Shown piece after piece: positions 16,724 to 25,081 of a DNA stretch of 64,000 nt. This DNA comes from Pseudonocardia oroxyli (GTDB lineage: Bacteria; Actinomycetota; Actinomycetes; Mycobacteriales; Pseudonocardiaceae): the NCBI RefSeq assembly GCF_900102195.1, contig NZ_FNBE01000006.1:1-64000 (forward strand), written 5' to 3'. The notes below the pieces were generated by a model that saw only the letters and a list, made by a program, of their open reading frames with translations, had not been told where the DNA came from and made no database searches. Positions within the stretch are counted from its first letter, which is position 1. Each line of letters opens with the position of its first letter. Both the position numbers and the translations under genes were made by a program.

Positions 16724-17734
16724 TCACCCACCGAAGGTGTACCGCAGCACCGGCAGCATGGCGTCCGGGTCGGTGCGGCTGTCGTCGTCGACGACGCAGG
16801 CCGCCAGCTCGGCGCGGATGGCCGCGGTGTCGATCCCCGACCCGATGAGGACCAGGCTGGTGCGGCGCGGCTCGCCCGCAGCCCAGCGGGTCCGGCGGAA
16901 GCGGACGTACCGCCCGACCGTGTGCAGCACGTAGCGCTGCCGGTGCCCGGGCACGCCGAAGGCGACCACCCCCTTGATCCGGTACACCCCGGCCGGGCGC
17001 CGGTCGAGCAGGTCCCGCAGGCGCTGCGGGTCCAGCGGCTCGTCGCTGGTGAACGACACGGAGTCGTAGGTCGCGTGCAGGTGCGCCGCGTGATCGTCGG
17101 CGTGGTCGATCGCCTCGCCCAGCATCAGCTGCCTGCCGGGGACGACGGTGATGTCGAAGAGCAGCCGGGGGTCCACGGCGGAGTGGGTGGCCGGGACGAT
17201 CGGGGCGGCGTCGTTGAGCTCGCGCAGCAGCCTGCGCACGCGCCAGACCTTGCCGGGGTCGGCACGGTCGACCTTGTTGAGCACCAGCAGGTCCGCGAGC
17301 CCGACGTGCTTCTCGACCGTGGGGTGGCGGCGCAGCAGCGCCTCGAACTCCACGGCGTCGACCATCTCGACCAGCCCGCCGAACACCAGGCGCGGGTTCC
17401 CCGCCGCCAGGACCATCTGGACGAGCGTGCCCGGCTCGGCGATCCCGCTCGCCTCGATGACGATCACGTCCGGGCCGTCCCGGTCGTCTCGCACCAGGCG
17501 GTCCAGGACCGGCCCGACGCCGTCCTCCCCCACCGCGCAGCACAGGCACCCGTTGTCCAGCGAGATCGTGCCGCCCGACCCGGACACCAGCATGGCGTCG
17601 ATGCCGACGGCCCCGAAGTCGTTGACCACCACGGCGATCCGCGCGCCCCCCGAACGGGCGAGGAGGTGGTTGAGCAGCGTCGTCTTCCCCGAGCCCAGGA
17701 ACCCGGCGACGACCACGACCGGGATCCTCCGCAT
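16724..17734 (-). CDS. CobW/COG0523-family GTP-binding metallochaperone
   Basis: A 336-residue G3E GTPase: Walker A GFLGSGKTTLLNHLL, Mg motif, metal-binding CXCC in LDNGCLCCAVGED (residues about 60-72), Walker B IVIEASGIAEP, guanine motif NKVD, and the C-terminal CobW_C domain (GVYRIKGVVAFG). Members insert or deliver Zn, Co or other metals; which one is not told by the sequence. No Zur-type operator was recognised upstream. It is divergent from the SRPBCC gene with 33 bp between the starts. Confidence 0.92.
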   Translation of the reverse strand: MRRIPVVVVAGFLGSGKTTLLNHLLARSGGARIAVVVNDFGAVGIDAMLVSGSGGTISLDNGCLCCAVGEDGVGPVLDRLVRDDRDGPDVIVIEASGIAEPGTLVQMVLAAGNPRLVFGGLVEMVDAVEFEALLRRHPTVEKHVGLADLLVLNKVDRADPGKVWRVRRLLRELNDAAPIVPATHSAVDPRLLFDITVVPGRQLMLGEAIDHADDHAAHLHATYDSVSFTSDEPLDPQRLRDLLDRRPAGVYRIKGVVAFGVPGHRQRYVLHTVGRYVRFRRTRWAAGEPRRTSLVLIGSGIDTAAIRAELAACVVDDDSRTDPDAMLPVLRYTFGG

Positions 17735-17767
17735 CCGCCTAGAACTACCAGAGGGCAGGATGAGCCC

Positions 17768-18205
17768 ATGGCACAGGTGACCGCGACCGCCGAGAAGACC
17801 GTCCCCGCCCCCGTCGAGGCCGTGATCGCGGCCGTCGCCGACTACGCGACGACCCGCCCGAAGATCCTCACCGAGCAGTACACCGACTACGCCGTGCTCA
17901 GCGGCGGGCAGGGCGACGGCACGTCCGCGACCTGGAAGCTGCACGCCACGAAGAAGCGCACCCGGCACGTGAAGGCCGAGGTCACCCAGCCCACGCCGGA
18001 GACCGTGGTCGAGAAGGACGCGAACTCCTCGATGGTGACCACGTGGCGGGTCGTTCCCGCGGGCGAGGGCGCCTCGCAGGTCTCGATCACCACGACCTGG
18101 AACGGCGCGGGCGGGATCGGCGGGTTCTTCGAGAAGACCTTCGCGCCCAAGGGCCTCGCCCGGATCTACGACGGCGTGCTGGAGAACCTGCGCAAGGCGG
18201 TATGA
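17768..18205 (+). CDS. SRPBCC (START-like) family protein
   Basis: A 145-residue helix-grip protein: MAQVTATAEKTVPAPVEAVIAAVADYATTRPKI is the N-terminal strand and capping helix, and the C-terminal long helix is FFEKTFAPKGLARIYDGVLENLRKA. Such proteins bind hydrophobic ligands in a cavity. An AGGGCAGGA Shine-Dalgarno precedes the ATG. Its TGA overlaps the ATG of the AlkZ-like gene, so the two are co-translated, and the PfkB kinase follows with an 8-bp overlap. Confidence 0.82.
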   Translation: MAQVTATAEKTVPAPVEAVIAAVADYATTRPKILTEQYTDYAVLSGGQGDGTSATWKLHATKKRTRHVKAEVTQPTPETVVEKDANSSMVTTWRVVPAGEGASQVSITTTWNGAGGIGGFFEKTFAPKGLARIYDGVLENLRKAV

Positions 18206-19239
18206 GGACGCTCTCCGCCGAGGCGCAGCGCAAGGCCCTGCTGGGCAGGCAGCTGCTCCTGGAGCGCGCGCCGCTGGACCCGGTGCGCGCGGTCGAGAAG
18301 GTCGGCGGGCTGCAGACGCAGTACTCGCCGTCCGGCTACGTGGGGCTGTGGTCCCGGCTCGCCGCGTTCTCCCGGGACGATCTCACCGAGGCCTTGCACC
18401 GCGGGCGGATCGTGCAGGGCTGGATGATGCGCTGCACGATCCACATGGTGTCCGCGGCGGACTGGGCCCCCCTCACGGAGGCCGTGCGGGAGGCGCGTCG
18501 CGCGCTCTGGCTGCGGACGGTGCCGGCGGCCCGGGAGCTGGACATGCCCGCCGTGGCGGCCACGGTGGCGGAGCTCCTCGCGGACGGGCCGCGCAAGCAG
18601 GCGGAGATCACCGCGCGGCTGGTCGCGGACGGGTTCCCCACACTCGCCTGGCAGGGCGTGCAGCTGTGGCTGGACCTGGTGCGCATCCCCCCGGCCGGGA
18701 CCTGGGACTCGCCGCGGGCGCACGTCTACGAGCTCGCGTCCCGGTGGCTGCGCGCGCGGTCGGTCACCGACCCGCAGGAGCTGCTGGTCCGCCGGTACCT
18801 GGGCGGGTTCGGGCCCGCGACCCCGCAGGACGTCGCCCGGTACGCGGGCTGGTCGATCACCGACACCCGGGCCGTCCTCGCGCGGATGTCGCTGCGGGAG
18901 TTCGCCGACGGGTTGGTCGACCTGCCCCGCGCCCCCCTGCCCGCCCCGGACACCCCGGCACCGGTCCGCTTCCTCGGCCCCTGGGACGCCGTGCTCCTGC
19001 TCGGGCACGCCAAGCGCACCGGGATCCTGCCCGCCGAGCACCGGGACAAGGTCTTCCACGTGCGGATGCCGCAGTCCACGCCCACCTTCCTGGTCGACGG
19101 CCGGGTGGCCGGGACCTGGACCCACCTCGACGGGGCCGTGCGGGTCACCCCGTTCGCGCCGCTGTCCCCGGCGGCGCGGGACGAGGTGGACGCCGAGGCC
19201 GCGCGACTGGCGGCGTTCTACGCTGTCGGGCGTGGCTGA
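18202..19239 (+). CDS. winged-helix (HTH_42) AlkZ-like protein
   Basis: A 345-residue protein of the HTH_42 superfamily that includes the interstrand-crosslink DNA glycosylase AlkZ. GLQTQYSP at residues 36-43 supplies a Q-x-Q motif (Gln38, Gln40) in the place of the catalytic QxQ of AlkZ. The usual tandem winged-helix segments follow (RCTIHMVSAADWAPL, KQAEITARLVADGFPTLAWQGVQLWLDL, RRYLGGFGPATPQDVARYAGWS). A C-terminal beta domain ends in FLVDGRVAGTWTHL. Repair of alkylated or crosslinked DNA is the best guess. The start overlaps the SRPBCC stop (ATGA), and the PfkB start overlaps its end. Confidence 0.8.
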   Translation: MRTLSAEAQRKALLGRQLLLERAPLDPVRAVEKVGGLQTQYSPSGYVGLWSRLAAFSRDDLTEALHRGRIVQGWMMRCTIHMVSAADWAPLTEAVREARRALWLRTVPAARELDMPAVAATVAELLADGPRKQAEITARLVADGFPTLAWQGVQLWLDLVRIPPAGTWDSPRAHVYELASRWLRARSVTDPQELLVRRYLGGFGPATPQDVARYAGWSITDTRAVLARMSLREFADGLVDLPRAPLPAPDTPAPVRFLGPWDAVLLLGHAKRTGILPAEHRDKVFHVRMPQSTPTFLVDGRVAGTWTHLDGAVRVTPFAPLSPAARDEVDAEAARLAAFYAVGRG

Positions 19240-20176
19240 TGTGATCGCGGTCGCGGGCGAGGCGTTGGTCGACGTCGTCCCGGCCCCTGCCGACGGGTAC
19301 TTCGAGTTCGCGCCCGGGGGCAGCCCGGCCAACGTCGCCGTCGGGCTGTCCCGGCTGGGCGTCCCGGCCCGGATGCTCGCCCGCCTGGGCACCGACCTGC
19401 TCGGCCGCCGGTTGCGGGCCCACCTGCAGGACAACGGGGTCGACCTCACGCACGCCGTCGAGGCGACCGAGCCGTCCTCCCTGGCGATCGTCGAGGTCTC
19501 CGCGGACGGGGTCGCGGACTACGACTTCCGCATCGACGGCACGGCCGACTGGCAGTGGACGGCGGCGGAGCTCACCGGCGCCTTCGACGACGTCGTGGCC
19601 GTGCACTCCGGGTCCCTGGCCCTGACCCAGGAGCCGGGGGCGTCGGTGCTGCGGGCGGCGCTGGCGAAGGCCGCCGCCACCGCGACGATCAGCTACGACC
19701 CCAACGCCCGCCCGCGCCTGATGGGCGACGCCGCGGGCGTCCTGCCGGGGGTGTACGAGCTGCTGGGCGTCTCGGACGTGGTCAAGGTCAGCGACGAGGA
19801 CCTGCGCTGGCTGCTCCCCGGGACCCCGCCCGGCGAGGTCCTCGACGACTGGCTCACCCGCGGTCCCGCGCTCGTCGCGATCACCCTGGGCGGCGACGGG
19901 GTGCTGGCGGGCACCTCCGCGGGGCTGCGGACGACGGCGCCCGGCCGCGCCGTCGACGTCGTGGACACCGTGGGCGCCGGGGACTCGTTCTCGGCGGCGC
20001 TGCTCGCCGGGCTCGCCGGTCGCGGGCTGCTGGGCGCCGCCCGCCGCGCGGCGCTGCGCGAGGTCGAGCCCCTGGTGCTCGACGAGATCCTCGAGGAGGC
20101 GGTCACCGCCTCGTCGATCACCTGCTCCCGCCGCGGGGCCCAACCCCCGACGCGCTCCGAGCTCGACCGCGGCTGA
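19232..20176 (+). CDS. PfkB-family carbohydrate kinase
   Basis: A 314-residue ribokinase-like enzyme: N-terminal GEALVDVVP, substrate-side PGGSPANVAVGLSRLG, and the ATP/catalytic motif DTVGAGDSFSAALLAGL with the catalytic Asp of GAGD. This fits a fructokinase or other sugar kinase; the sugar cannot be assigned. The GTG start at 19232 overlaps the previous gene by 8 bp. An unusual C-terminal extension (EVEPLVLDEILEEAVTASSITCSRRGAQPP) carries part of the typical final helix. Family A palindrome copy 1 begins 8 bp after its stop. Confidence 0.9.
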   Translation: MADVIAVAGEALVDVVPAPADGYFEFAPGGSPANVAVGLSRLGVPARMLARLGTDLLGRRLRAHLQDNGVDLTHAVEATEPSSLAIVEVSADGVADYDFRIDGTADWQWTAAELTGAFDDVVAVHSGSLALTQEPGASVLRAALAKAAATATISYDPNARPRLMGDAAGVLPGVYELLGVSDVVKVSDEDLRWLLPGTPPGEVLDDWLTRGPALVAITLGGDGVLAGTSAGLRTTAPGRAVDVVDTVGAGDSFSAALLAGLAGRGLLGAARRAALREVEPLVLDEILEEAVTASSITCSRRGAQPPTRSELDRG

Positions 20177-20183
20177 CGCCGCC

Positions 20184-20225
20184 CGTGCGTGGTAAGTGGT
20201 GCCAGAGCACCACTTACCACGCACG
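20184..20225. repeat. family A palindrome, copy 1
   Basis: Left arm GTGCGTGGTAAGTGGTGC (20185-20202), loop CAGA, right arm GCACCACTTACCACGCAC (20207-20224): 18 bp perfect, plus a flanking C/G pair. It starts 8 bp after the PfkB kinase stop and faces the convergent GH16 gene. The remaining 108 bp to the GH16 stop at 20334 show no gene. Other copies lie at 25036-25077, 32092-32133 and 48466-48535. Confidence 0.95.
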
Positions 20226-20333
20226 ACCGCACGCGCACGGGGACGGCGACGAGGGCTCCCCAGCATCGTCGCCGTCCACGTGGTTCACGGGAGCGAGGCG
20301 GCCCCAGTACCTTTCGCCCCGCCCCCGTGAGTC

Positions 20334-21320
20334 TCAGTCGCCCCGGCCGGTCCGCGCCGCGCCGCCCGCGCTGCCCGCGCCGTCCGGGACGGCGGCCGCG
20401 GGCAGCTCGTCGAGCGGCTTCGGGGTGCGGTCGGGGTGCAGGTCCCCCTGGCCGGTGGCCGGGGCGCCCGGGGCGAGTGACAGCTGCGCCGGGACGCTCT
20501 CCGGCAGCGCCCACTGCCGGGCCCAGTCCAGCTGCATCGAGGTCTCGCCGAAGACCGGCGGGAACATGTCGAGCTGGACGGTCATGTTCATGGCGCCGGG
20601 CGGGAAGTGGCCGGTCTCCGTGGTGGAGTACCACTCCTTGCCGTCGACGTAGGCGGTGATCCGCTCGGGGGTCCACTCCAGCGCCCACGCCGTCCACTCG
20701 GTGGCGTCGTGGGTCACCGTGCCGTACTCCTGGTCGTTGTTCTCGCCGTAGTGCAGGAAGAAGTCGGCGTCCTGCCGGTCGTCCGCGCTGATCTCCATCC
20801 AGTCGATCTCGCCGCCGACGGGCCAGTCCTCCTTCACCGGCCACAGCAGGATGACCGGGTGGTAGCCGCCCGCGCCCGGGGCGGAGCGCACGCAGGCCTC
20901 CCAGCGGCCGTACTGCTGACCGGGGTGCCAGCTCATCGCGCCGGTGTCGCCCTGCTCGTCCCCCGCGACCGTCACGACGCCGTCGGCCACCGTGATCTGC
21001 TCCGGCGTCCGCTGCCCCTTCTTGTCGTGCCCGGGCTCGGGGCCGTAGGCGTGCCAGTCCGGCGGCAGGCTCGTGCCGTCGAAGTCCGACTGCCGGGTGG
21101 GCCGCCCCCAGCCGAGGGTGTCCGCGGCGGTCGTGGCGCAGTGGGACGGCTGCGTGCCGGACGGGGCCGGCTCGGCGGCCGGGACGGGAGCCGGCTCGGC
21201 GGCCGGGACCGGGGTCTGCTCGGCGGCCTCGGCCGGGGTCGCGGCGAGGCCGGTCAGTGCCACCACCGCGCACCCACTCAGCGCGAGGGCGAGCATCCGC
21301 GACCGGACCGTGGAGCGCAT
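20334..21320 (-). CDS. secreted glycoside hydrolase family 16 protein
   Basis: A 328-residue secreted protein. A signal peptide (RSRMLALALSGCAVVALTGLAATPAEAA) is followed by a Pro/Ala linker with a repeated PVPAAEPA unit. A GH16 jelly roll then runs from about residue 75 to 290, with the catalytic E-x-D-x-x-E motif in GGEIDWMEIS. It probably cleaves beta-1,3 or mixed beta-glucans. The C-terminus is again Pro/Gly-rich. The ATG at 21320 follows AAGAGG at normal spacing; the GTG three codons upstream overlaps that ribosome-binding site and is rejected. The 188 bp between its start and the next gene hold no evident gene. Confidence 0.9.
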   Translation of the reverse strand: MRSTVRSRMLALALSGCAVVALTGLAATPAEAAEQTPVPAAEPAPVPAAEPAPSGTQPSHCATTAADTLGWGRPTRQSDFDGTSLPPDWHAYGPEPGHDKKGQRTPEQITVADGVVTVAGDEQGDTGAMSWHPGQQYGRWEACVRSAPGAGGYHPVILLWPVKEDWPVGGEIDWMEISADDRQDADFFLHYGENNDQEYGTVTHDATEWTAWALEWTPERITAYVDGKEWYSTTETGHFPPGAMNMTVQLDMFPPVFGETSMQLDWARQWALPESVPAQLSLAPGAPATGQGDLHPDRTPKPLDELPAAAVPDGAGSAGGAARTGRGD

Positions 21321-21508
21321 CACGAGCACCTCTTGTCACATCTGCATCAGGACTGCGCTCATTTCACACCAGATCGTGAGGGATTCCAGCCCAGTCACCC
21401 GGTCGCGCGCCACCCTTTCGTGGCCGAGCGCACTCGCGACACTGCTCACCGTCACCACGGGTCACGGTGGACTCTCACCACCCGTGACCGGCCGGCAGAC
21501 TCGGGCGA

Positions 21509-21898
21509 ATGCCGCCACCCGCGCTCGCCACCGCCCTCGACCTGGCCCCGCACCCCGAAGGAGGGTGGTACCGCCGCACCTGGACCGCGCCCGTCACCGT
21601 CCAGACCGAGTACGGTCCGCGACCGAGCGCCACCGCCATCCTGTACCTGCTCGACGGGGAGTCACAGCGCCATCGGGTCCGCTCGTCCGAGCTCTGGCTG
21701 TGGCACTCCGGCTCCGGGGTCGAGCTGTGGATCGACGGTGGCCGCTACTCCCTCGACGCCCACCACCCCCAGCAGCTCGTCCCGCCGCACGCGTGGCAGT
21801 CCGCCAGGCTCGCCGGGCCGGAGCCCGCCCTCGTCTCCTGTGTGGTGTCCCCCGGCTTCGACTTCGCCGACTTCGAGCCGGCTGTCGATCCGGGCTGA
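21509..21898 (+). CDS. cupin-fold protein (DUF985 family)
   Basis: A 129-residue DUF985 cupin: LAPHPEGGWYRRTW at the start, TAILYLLDGESQRHRVRSSELWLWHSG in the first half and VPPHAWQSAR and SCVVSPGFDFADFE near the end. This family has a double-stranded beta-helix, and some members act on sugars or polyketides; its biochemical role is generally unknown. It lies 44 bp before the DGPF gene on the same strand and may be cotranscribed with the ECF42 module. Confidence 0.8.
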   Translation: MPPPALATALDLAPHPEGGWYRRTWTAPVTVQTEYGPRPSATAILYLLDGESQRHRVRSSELWLWHSGSGVELWIDGGRYSLDAHHPQQLVPPHAWQSARLAGPEPALVSCVVSPGFDFADFEPAVDPG

Positions 21899-21942
21899 TC
21901 CCGTTCGTCGTCACCACGACCGACCGACAGACGGAGGACATC

Positions 21943-22278
21943 GTGAAGTACATGCTGCTGATCTTCGCCGGCACCGACGTGACCGAGCCCGAGTGCACGT
22001 TCCAGGACTGGCAGGTGTGGGACGAGACGCTGCGGGACTCCGGGGTCAAGGTCTCCGGCGAGTCCCTCGCCGATCTCGTCACCGCGACGACGGTGCAGGT
22101 GAGGCAGGGTGCCCGCACGGTGACGGACGGCCCGTTCGCCGAGACCCGCGAGCTGCTCGGCGGGTTCGTGGTGATCGACGTGCCGAACCTGGACGTGGCC
22201 CTGGACTGGGCGGCCTCCTGCCCCGGCTCCCGAGACGGCGGGGCGGTCGAGGTCCGGCCGGTCGCCGACTTCGGATGA
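21943..22278 (+). CDS. DGPF (YCII-related) protein of the ECF42 module
   Basis: A 111-residue protein with the eponymous DGPF motif (RTVTDGPFAETRELLGGFVVIDVP) and a YCII fold. The GTG at 21943 follows CGGAGGA. Such proteins are encoded beside ECF42 sigma factors in many actinobacteria, and the next gene is exactly that, starting inside this gene's stop codon (ATGA). Their biochemical function is not settled. Confidence 0.9.
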   Translation: MKYMLLIFAGTDVTEPECTFQDWQVWDETLRDSGVKVSGESLADLVTATTVQVRQGARTVTDGPFAETRELLGGFVVIDVPNLDVALDWAASCPGSRDGGAVEVRPVADFG

Positions 22279-23456
22279 TCGAGCAGGTCTTCCGCGAGGA
22301 GCGCGGGCGGCTGCTCGCCGCCCTCGTGCACCGCTACGGCGACCTCGACCTGGCCGAGGAGGTGTGTTCCGAGGCCGTCGAGGCCGCGCTACGCACCTGG
22401 CCGCGAGACGGTGTGCCCGCGAAACCCGGTGCCTGGCTGTTGACCACCGCCCGCCGCAAGGCCCTCGACCGGCTGCGCCGGGACAAGGCCTACGCGCAGC
22501 GGCTCGCCCTGATCGCGGCGGAGGGCGAACGCCACGAGCCCGCGCCGGAGCTCGCGGACGGCCTGCCCGACGAGCGGCTGCGCCTGTTCTTCACCTGCGC
22601 CCACCCCGCGCTGGCGCCGGAGGACCGCACCGCGCTGACCCTGCGCTGCCTCGCCGGGATGGAGACCCCGGAGGTGGCCCGCGCCTTCCTCGTACCCACC
22701 GCGACGATGGCGCAGCGGATCGTCCGGGCGAAGAAGAAGATCCGGCAGGCGCGGATCCCGTTCCGCGTCCCCGGGCCGGACGAGCTGCCCGCGCGGCTGC
22801 CCGGCGTCCTGCAGGTCGTCTACCTGGTCTTCACCGCCGGGTACGCCGACGACCGGGTGGACCTCGCGGAGGAGGCGGTCCGGCTGGGCCGGATCCTGCA
22901 CCGGCTCCTGCCGGCACGCGAGGTCGCCGGCCTGCTCGGGCTGATGCTGCTGACCCGCGCCCGGAACGGGACGGTCCCGCTCGAGGAGCAGGACCGGACC
23001 CGGTGGGACGCCTCGGCGATCGCCGAGGGCACCACGCTCGCCGAGACGTCGCTGACCGGCGGGCCGCCCGGACCCTACGGGGTGCAGGCGGCGATCGCCG
23101 CGCTGCACGCCGAGGCCCCGTCGGTCGCGGAGACCGACTGGGCGCAGATCGTCGCGCTCTACGACGTGCTGTACCGGCTGAGCCCCGGCCCCGTCGTCGC
23201 GCTGAACCGGGCGGCGGCCCTCGCCCTGCGGGACGGGCCGGAGGCCGGGCTCGCGGCCCTGCCCGCGGACGCCGAGCTCCGGACCTACCCCCTGCTGCCC
23301 GCCACCCGCGCTGACCTGCTCGAACGGCTCGGTCGCACGGCCGAGGCCATCGCGAGCTACGAGGAGGCGCTGCGCCTGGCGGGCTCCGACGCCGAACGGG
23401 ACCGGCTCCGGAACAGACTGGACCGAATCGGACAAAACACTAAGCTCGGGGAATGA
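22275..23456 (+). CDS. ECF42-type RNA polymerase sigma factor with C-terminal TPR-like extension
   Basis: A 393-residue protein. Sigma region 2 covers about residues 1-70 (VFREERGRLLAALVHRYGDLDLAEEVCSEAV; WLLTTARRKALDRLRR) and region 4 about 110-165 (LTLRCLAGMETPEVARAFLVPTATMAQRIVRAKKKIR). A DUF6596/TPR-like C-terminal domain of about 200 residues (PGVLQVVYLVFTAGYADD; ALYDVLYRLSPGPVVALNRAAAL; EAIASYEEALRLAG) completes the ECF42 architecture. In ECF42 proteins the extension is required for activity and replaces an anti-sigma factor. The start overlaps the DGPF stop, and the DUF1707 gene overlaps its own stop. Confidence 0.93.
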   Translation: MIEQVFREERGRLLAALVHRYGDLDLAEEVCSEAVEAALRTWPRDGVPAKPGAWLLTTARRKALDRLRRDKAYAQRLALIAAEGERHEPAPELADGLPDERLRLFFTCAHPALAPEDRTALTLRCLAGMETPEVARAFLVPTATMAQRIVRAKKKIRQARIPFRVPGPDELPARLPGVLQVVYLVFTAGYADDRVDLAEEAVRLGRILHRLLPAREVAGLLGLMLLTRARNGTVPLEEQDRTRWDASAIAEGTTLAETSLTGGPPGPYGVQAAIAALHAEAPSVAETDWAQIVALYDVLYRLSPGPVVALNRAAALALRDGPEAGLAALPADAELRTYPLLPATRADLLERLGRTAEAIASYEEALRLAGSDAERDRLRNRLDRIGQNTKLGE

Positions 23457-23998
23457 CCGCCGCGCTCCCGGACGATCTCGAACCCCGCCGCCGCGCGGCC
23501 CAGCAGCAGCTGGAACGGGCGGTCGGCGAGGGCCGCCTGACGCTCGACGAGTTCACCGACCGGGCGGGCGCGGTCTGGGCCGCGGGCTCCGGGGCCGAGA
23601 TCGAGCGGACCACCGCGGACCTGCCGGTCCCCGTCGTCGGCGGCACGAAGCCGGGGCGCTCGGCCCTCATCGGGGTGATCGGGGACATCACGCGCCGCGG
23701 ACGCTGGTCCCTGCGCCGCAGGACGACGGCCGTGCTGCTGATCGGAGACGTCGACCTCGACCTGCGCGGCGCCGTCGTCGAGCAGGGGACGGAGCCGATC
23801 ACCGTCGGCACCTGGTCGGTCCTCGGGGACACGGTGCTCACCGTGCCGGAGGGGGTGGAGGTGGAGGTCGGCGGCTTCACCCTGCTCGGGGACCGCAAGG
23901 TCGATCTCGCCCCCGTGCCGCGCGTCCCGGGGACCCCGGTCGTGCGGGTGCGGGTGTGGGGGCTCATCGGGGACGTCACGGTCCGCTCCGCCCGCTGA
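23453..23998 (+). CDS. DUF1707 (SHOCT-like) domain protein
   Basis: A 181-residue protein. The N-terminal about 55 residues match DUF1707 (RAAQQQLERAVGEGRLTLDEFTDRAGAVWAA), a small helical domain found in many actinobacterial envelope and regulatory proteins. The C-terminal half is a repetitive beta domain (LIGDVDLDLRGAVVEQ; LLGDRKVDLAPVP) of the kind in cell-wall-active antibiotic response proteins. There are no membrane helices. It starts within the stop codon of the ECF42 gene, so it belongs to the same module. Confidence 0.82.
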   Translation: MTAALPDDLEPRRRAAQQQLERAVGEGRLTLDEFTDRAGAVWAAGSGAEIERTTADLPVPVVGGTKPGRSALIGVIGDITRRGRWSLRRRTTAVLLIGDVDLDLRGAVVEQGTEPITVGTWSVLGDTVLTVPEGVEVEVGGFTLLGDRKVDLAPVPRVPGTPVVRVRVWGLIGDVTVRSAR

Positions 23999-24005
23999 GG
24001 CCCGC

Positions 24006-25010
24006 TCAGGCGAGCAGCTGCTCCACCGGTCGGGTGTTGCGGATCCGCTCCGCAGGCACCCCGCACTGCACGGCGCGGGTGCAGCCGTAGTCGAGCCAGT
24101 CCAGCTGTCCGGGGGCGTGGGCGTCGGTGTCGAGGGTGAACTCGCACCCCGCCTCGACCGCGAGCCGGAGCAGCCGCTTCGGCGGGTCCAGCCGCTCCGG
24201 GCGCGAGTTGATCTCCACGGCGACGCCGTTCTCGGCGCAGGCGGCGAACACGGCGTCGGCGTCGAACTCCGACTCGGGCCGCGTGCGCCGCCCGGTGACC
24301 ATCCGCCCGGTGCAGTGCCCCAGCACGTCGACGTGCGGGTTCGCCACGGCCGTCAGCATCCGCTCGGTCATCTCCGCGCGCGGCATCCGCAGCTTCGAGT
24401 GCACGCTCGCCACGACGACGTCGAGCTGGGCGAGCAGCTCCTCCTCCTGGTCCAACGCCCCGTCGTCGAGGATGTCCACCTCGATGCCGGTGAGCACCCG
24501 GAACCCGCGCAACCCGGCGTTGAGCTCGGCGATCTGCTCCAGCTGGCGGCGCAGCCGCTCGGGGGACAGGCCGTTCGCGACCGTCAGCCGCGGCGAGTGG
24601 TCGGTGATCACCACGTACTCGTGGCCCAGCGTGATCGCGGTCTCGACCATCTCCCAGAGCGGGGAGCCGCCGTCGGACTGGTCGGTGTGGCTGTGGCAGT
24701 CCCCGCGCAGCGCCTCCCGCAGCGCGACGGCGGCCTGGTCCAGCTCCACGCCCTCGGTCGCCTCCAACCGGCGCAGGTAGACCGGCACCTCCCCCGCCAG
24801 CGACTCGGCCACGCAGCGGGCGGTCACCTCGCCGACACCCTTGACGTCCCGCAGGTCCAGCGTCGCGACGTCCTTGCCGCGCGCCGCCTCCGTCCGCAGC
24901 GCGGCGGCGGCGTTGCGGAAGGCCCGGACCCGGTAGGTCGACTCGTGCGCGCGCTCCAGCAGGAACGCGATCCGGCGCAGATCGGCGATCGGGTCCCGGG
25001 CGGCCGTCAT
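24006..25010 (-). CDS. PHP-domain phosphoesterase with PolX-like N-terminal helical domain
   Basis: A 334-residue protein. The PHP domain (about 110-330) has the metal ligands in GDCHSHTDQSDGG, VITDHSPRL, HCTGRM and DTDAHAPG. The first about 85 residues (LLERAHESTYRVRAFRNAAAALR; DVKGVGEVTARCVAESL) resemble the 8-kDa and helix-hairpin-helix parts of family X DNA polymerases, but there is no polymerase palm. It is thus the two ends of a PolX protein without the middle; exonuclease or phosphatase activity is possible. The ATG at 25010 is used, since upstream codons are only the translation of the palindrome at 25036-25077. Confidence 0.85.
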   Translation of the reverse strand: MTAARDPIADLRRIAFLLERAHESTYRVRAFRNAAAALRTEAARGKDVATLDLRDVKGVGEVTARCVAESLAGEVPVYLRRLEATEGVELDQAAVALREALRGDCHSHTDQSDGGSPLWEMVETAITLGHEYVVITDHSPRLTVANGLSPERLRRQLEQIAELNAGLRGFRVLTGIEVDILDDGALDQEEELLAQLDVVVASVHSKLRMPRAEMTERMLTAVANPHVDVLGHCTGRMVTGRRTRPESEFDADAVFAACAENGVAVEINSRPERLDPPKRLLRLAVEAGCEFTLDTDAHAPGQLDWLDYGCTRAVQCGVPAERIRNTRPVEQLLA

Positions 25011-25035
25011 CGTCTCATTCTGCGGCTTCGCCGCC

Positions 25036-25077
25036 CGTGCGTGGGAAGTGGTGCCAGAGCACCACTTCCCACGCACG
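25036..25077. repeat. family A palindrome, copy 2
   Basis: Left arm GTGCGTGGGAAGTGGTGC (25037-25054), loop CAGA, right arm GCACCACTTCCCACGCAC (25059-25076), 18 bp perfect. Relative to copies 1 and 4 the ninth base is G instead of T and its partner is C instead of A, a compensatory double change. It lies 4 bp beyond the stop codon of the CYTH/CHAD gene (minus strand). Confidence 0.95.
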
Positions 25078-25081
25078 ACCG

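Noticed and set aside
21321-21508. Possible riboswitch before the GH16 gene
   Set aside because: No recognised aptamer core or convincing pairing could be found in the 188 bp between the divergent genes.
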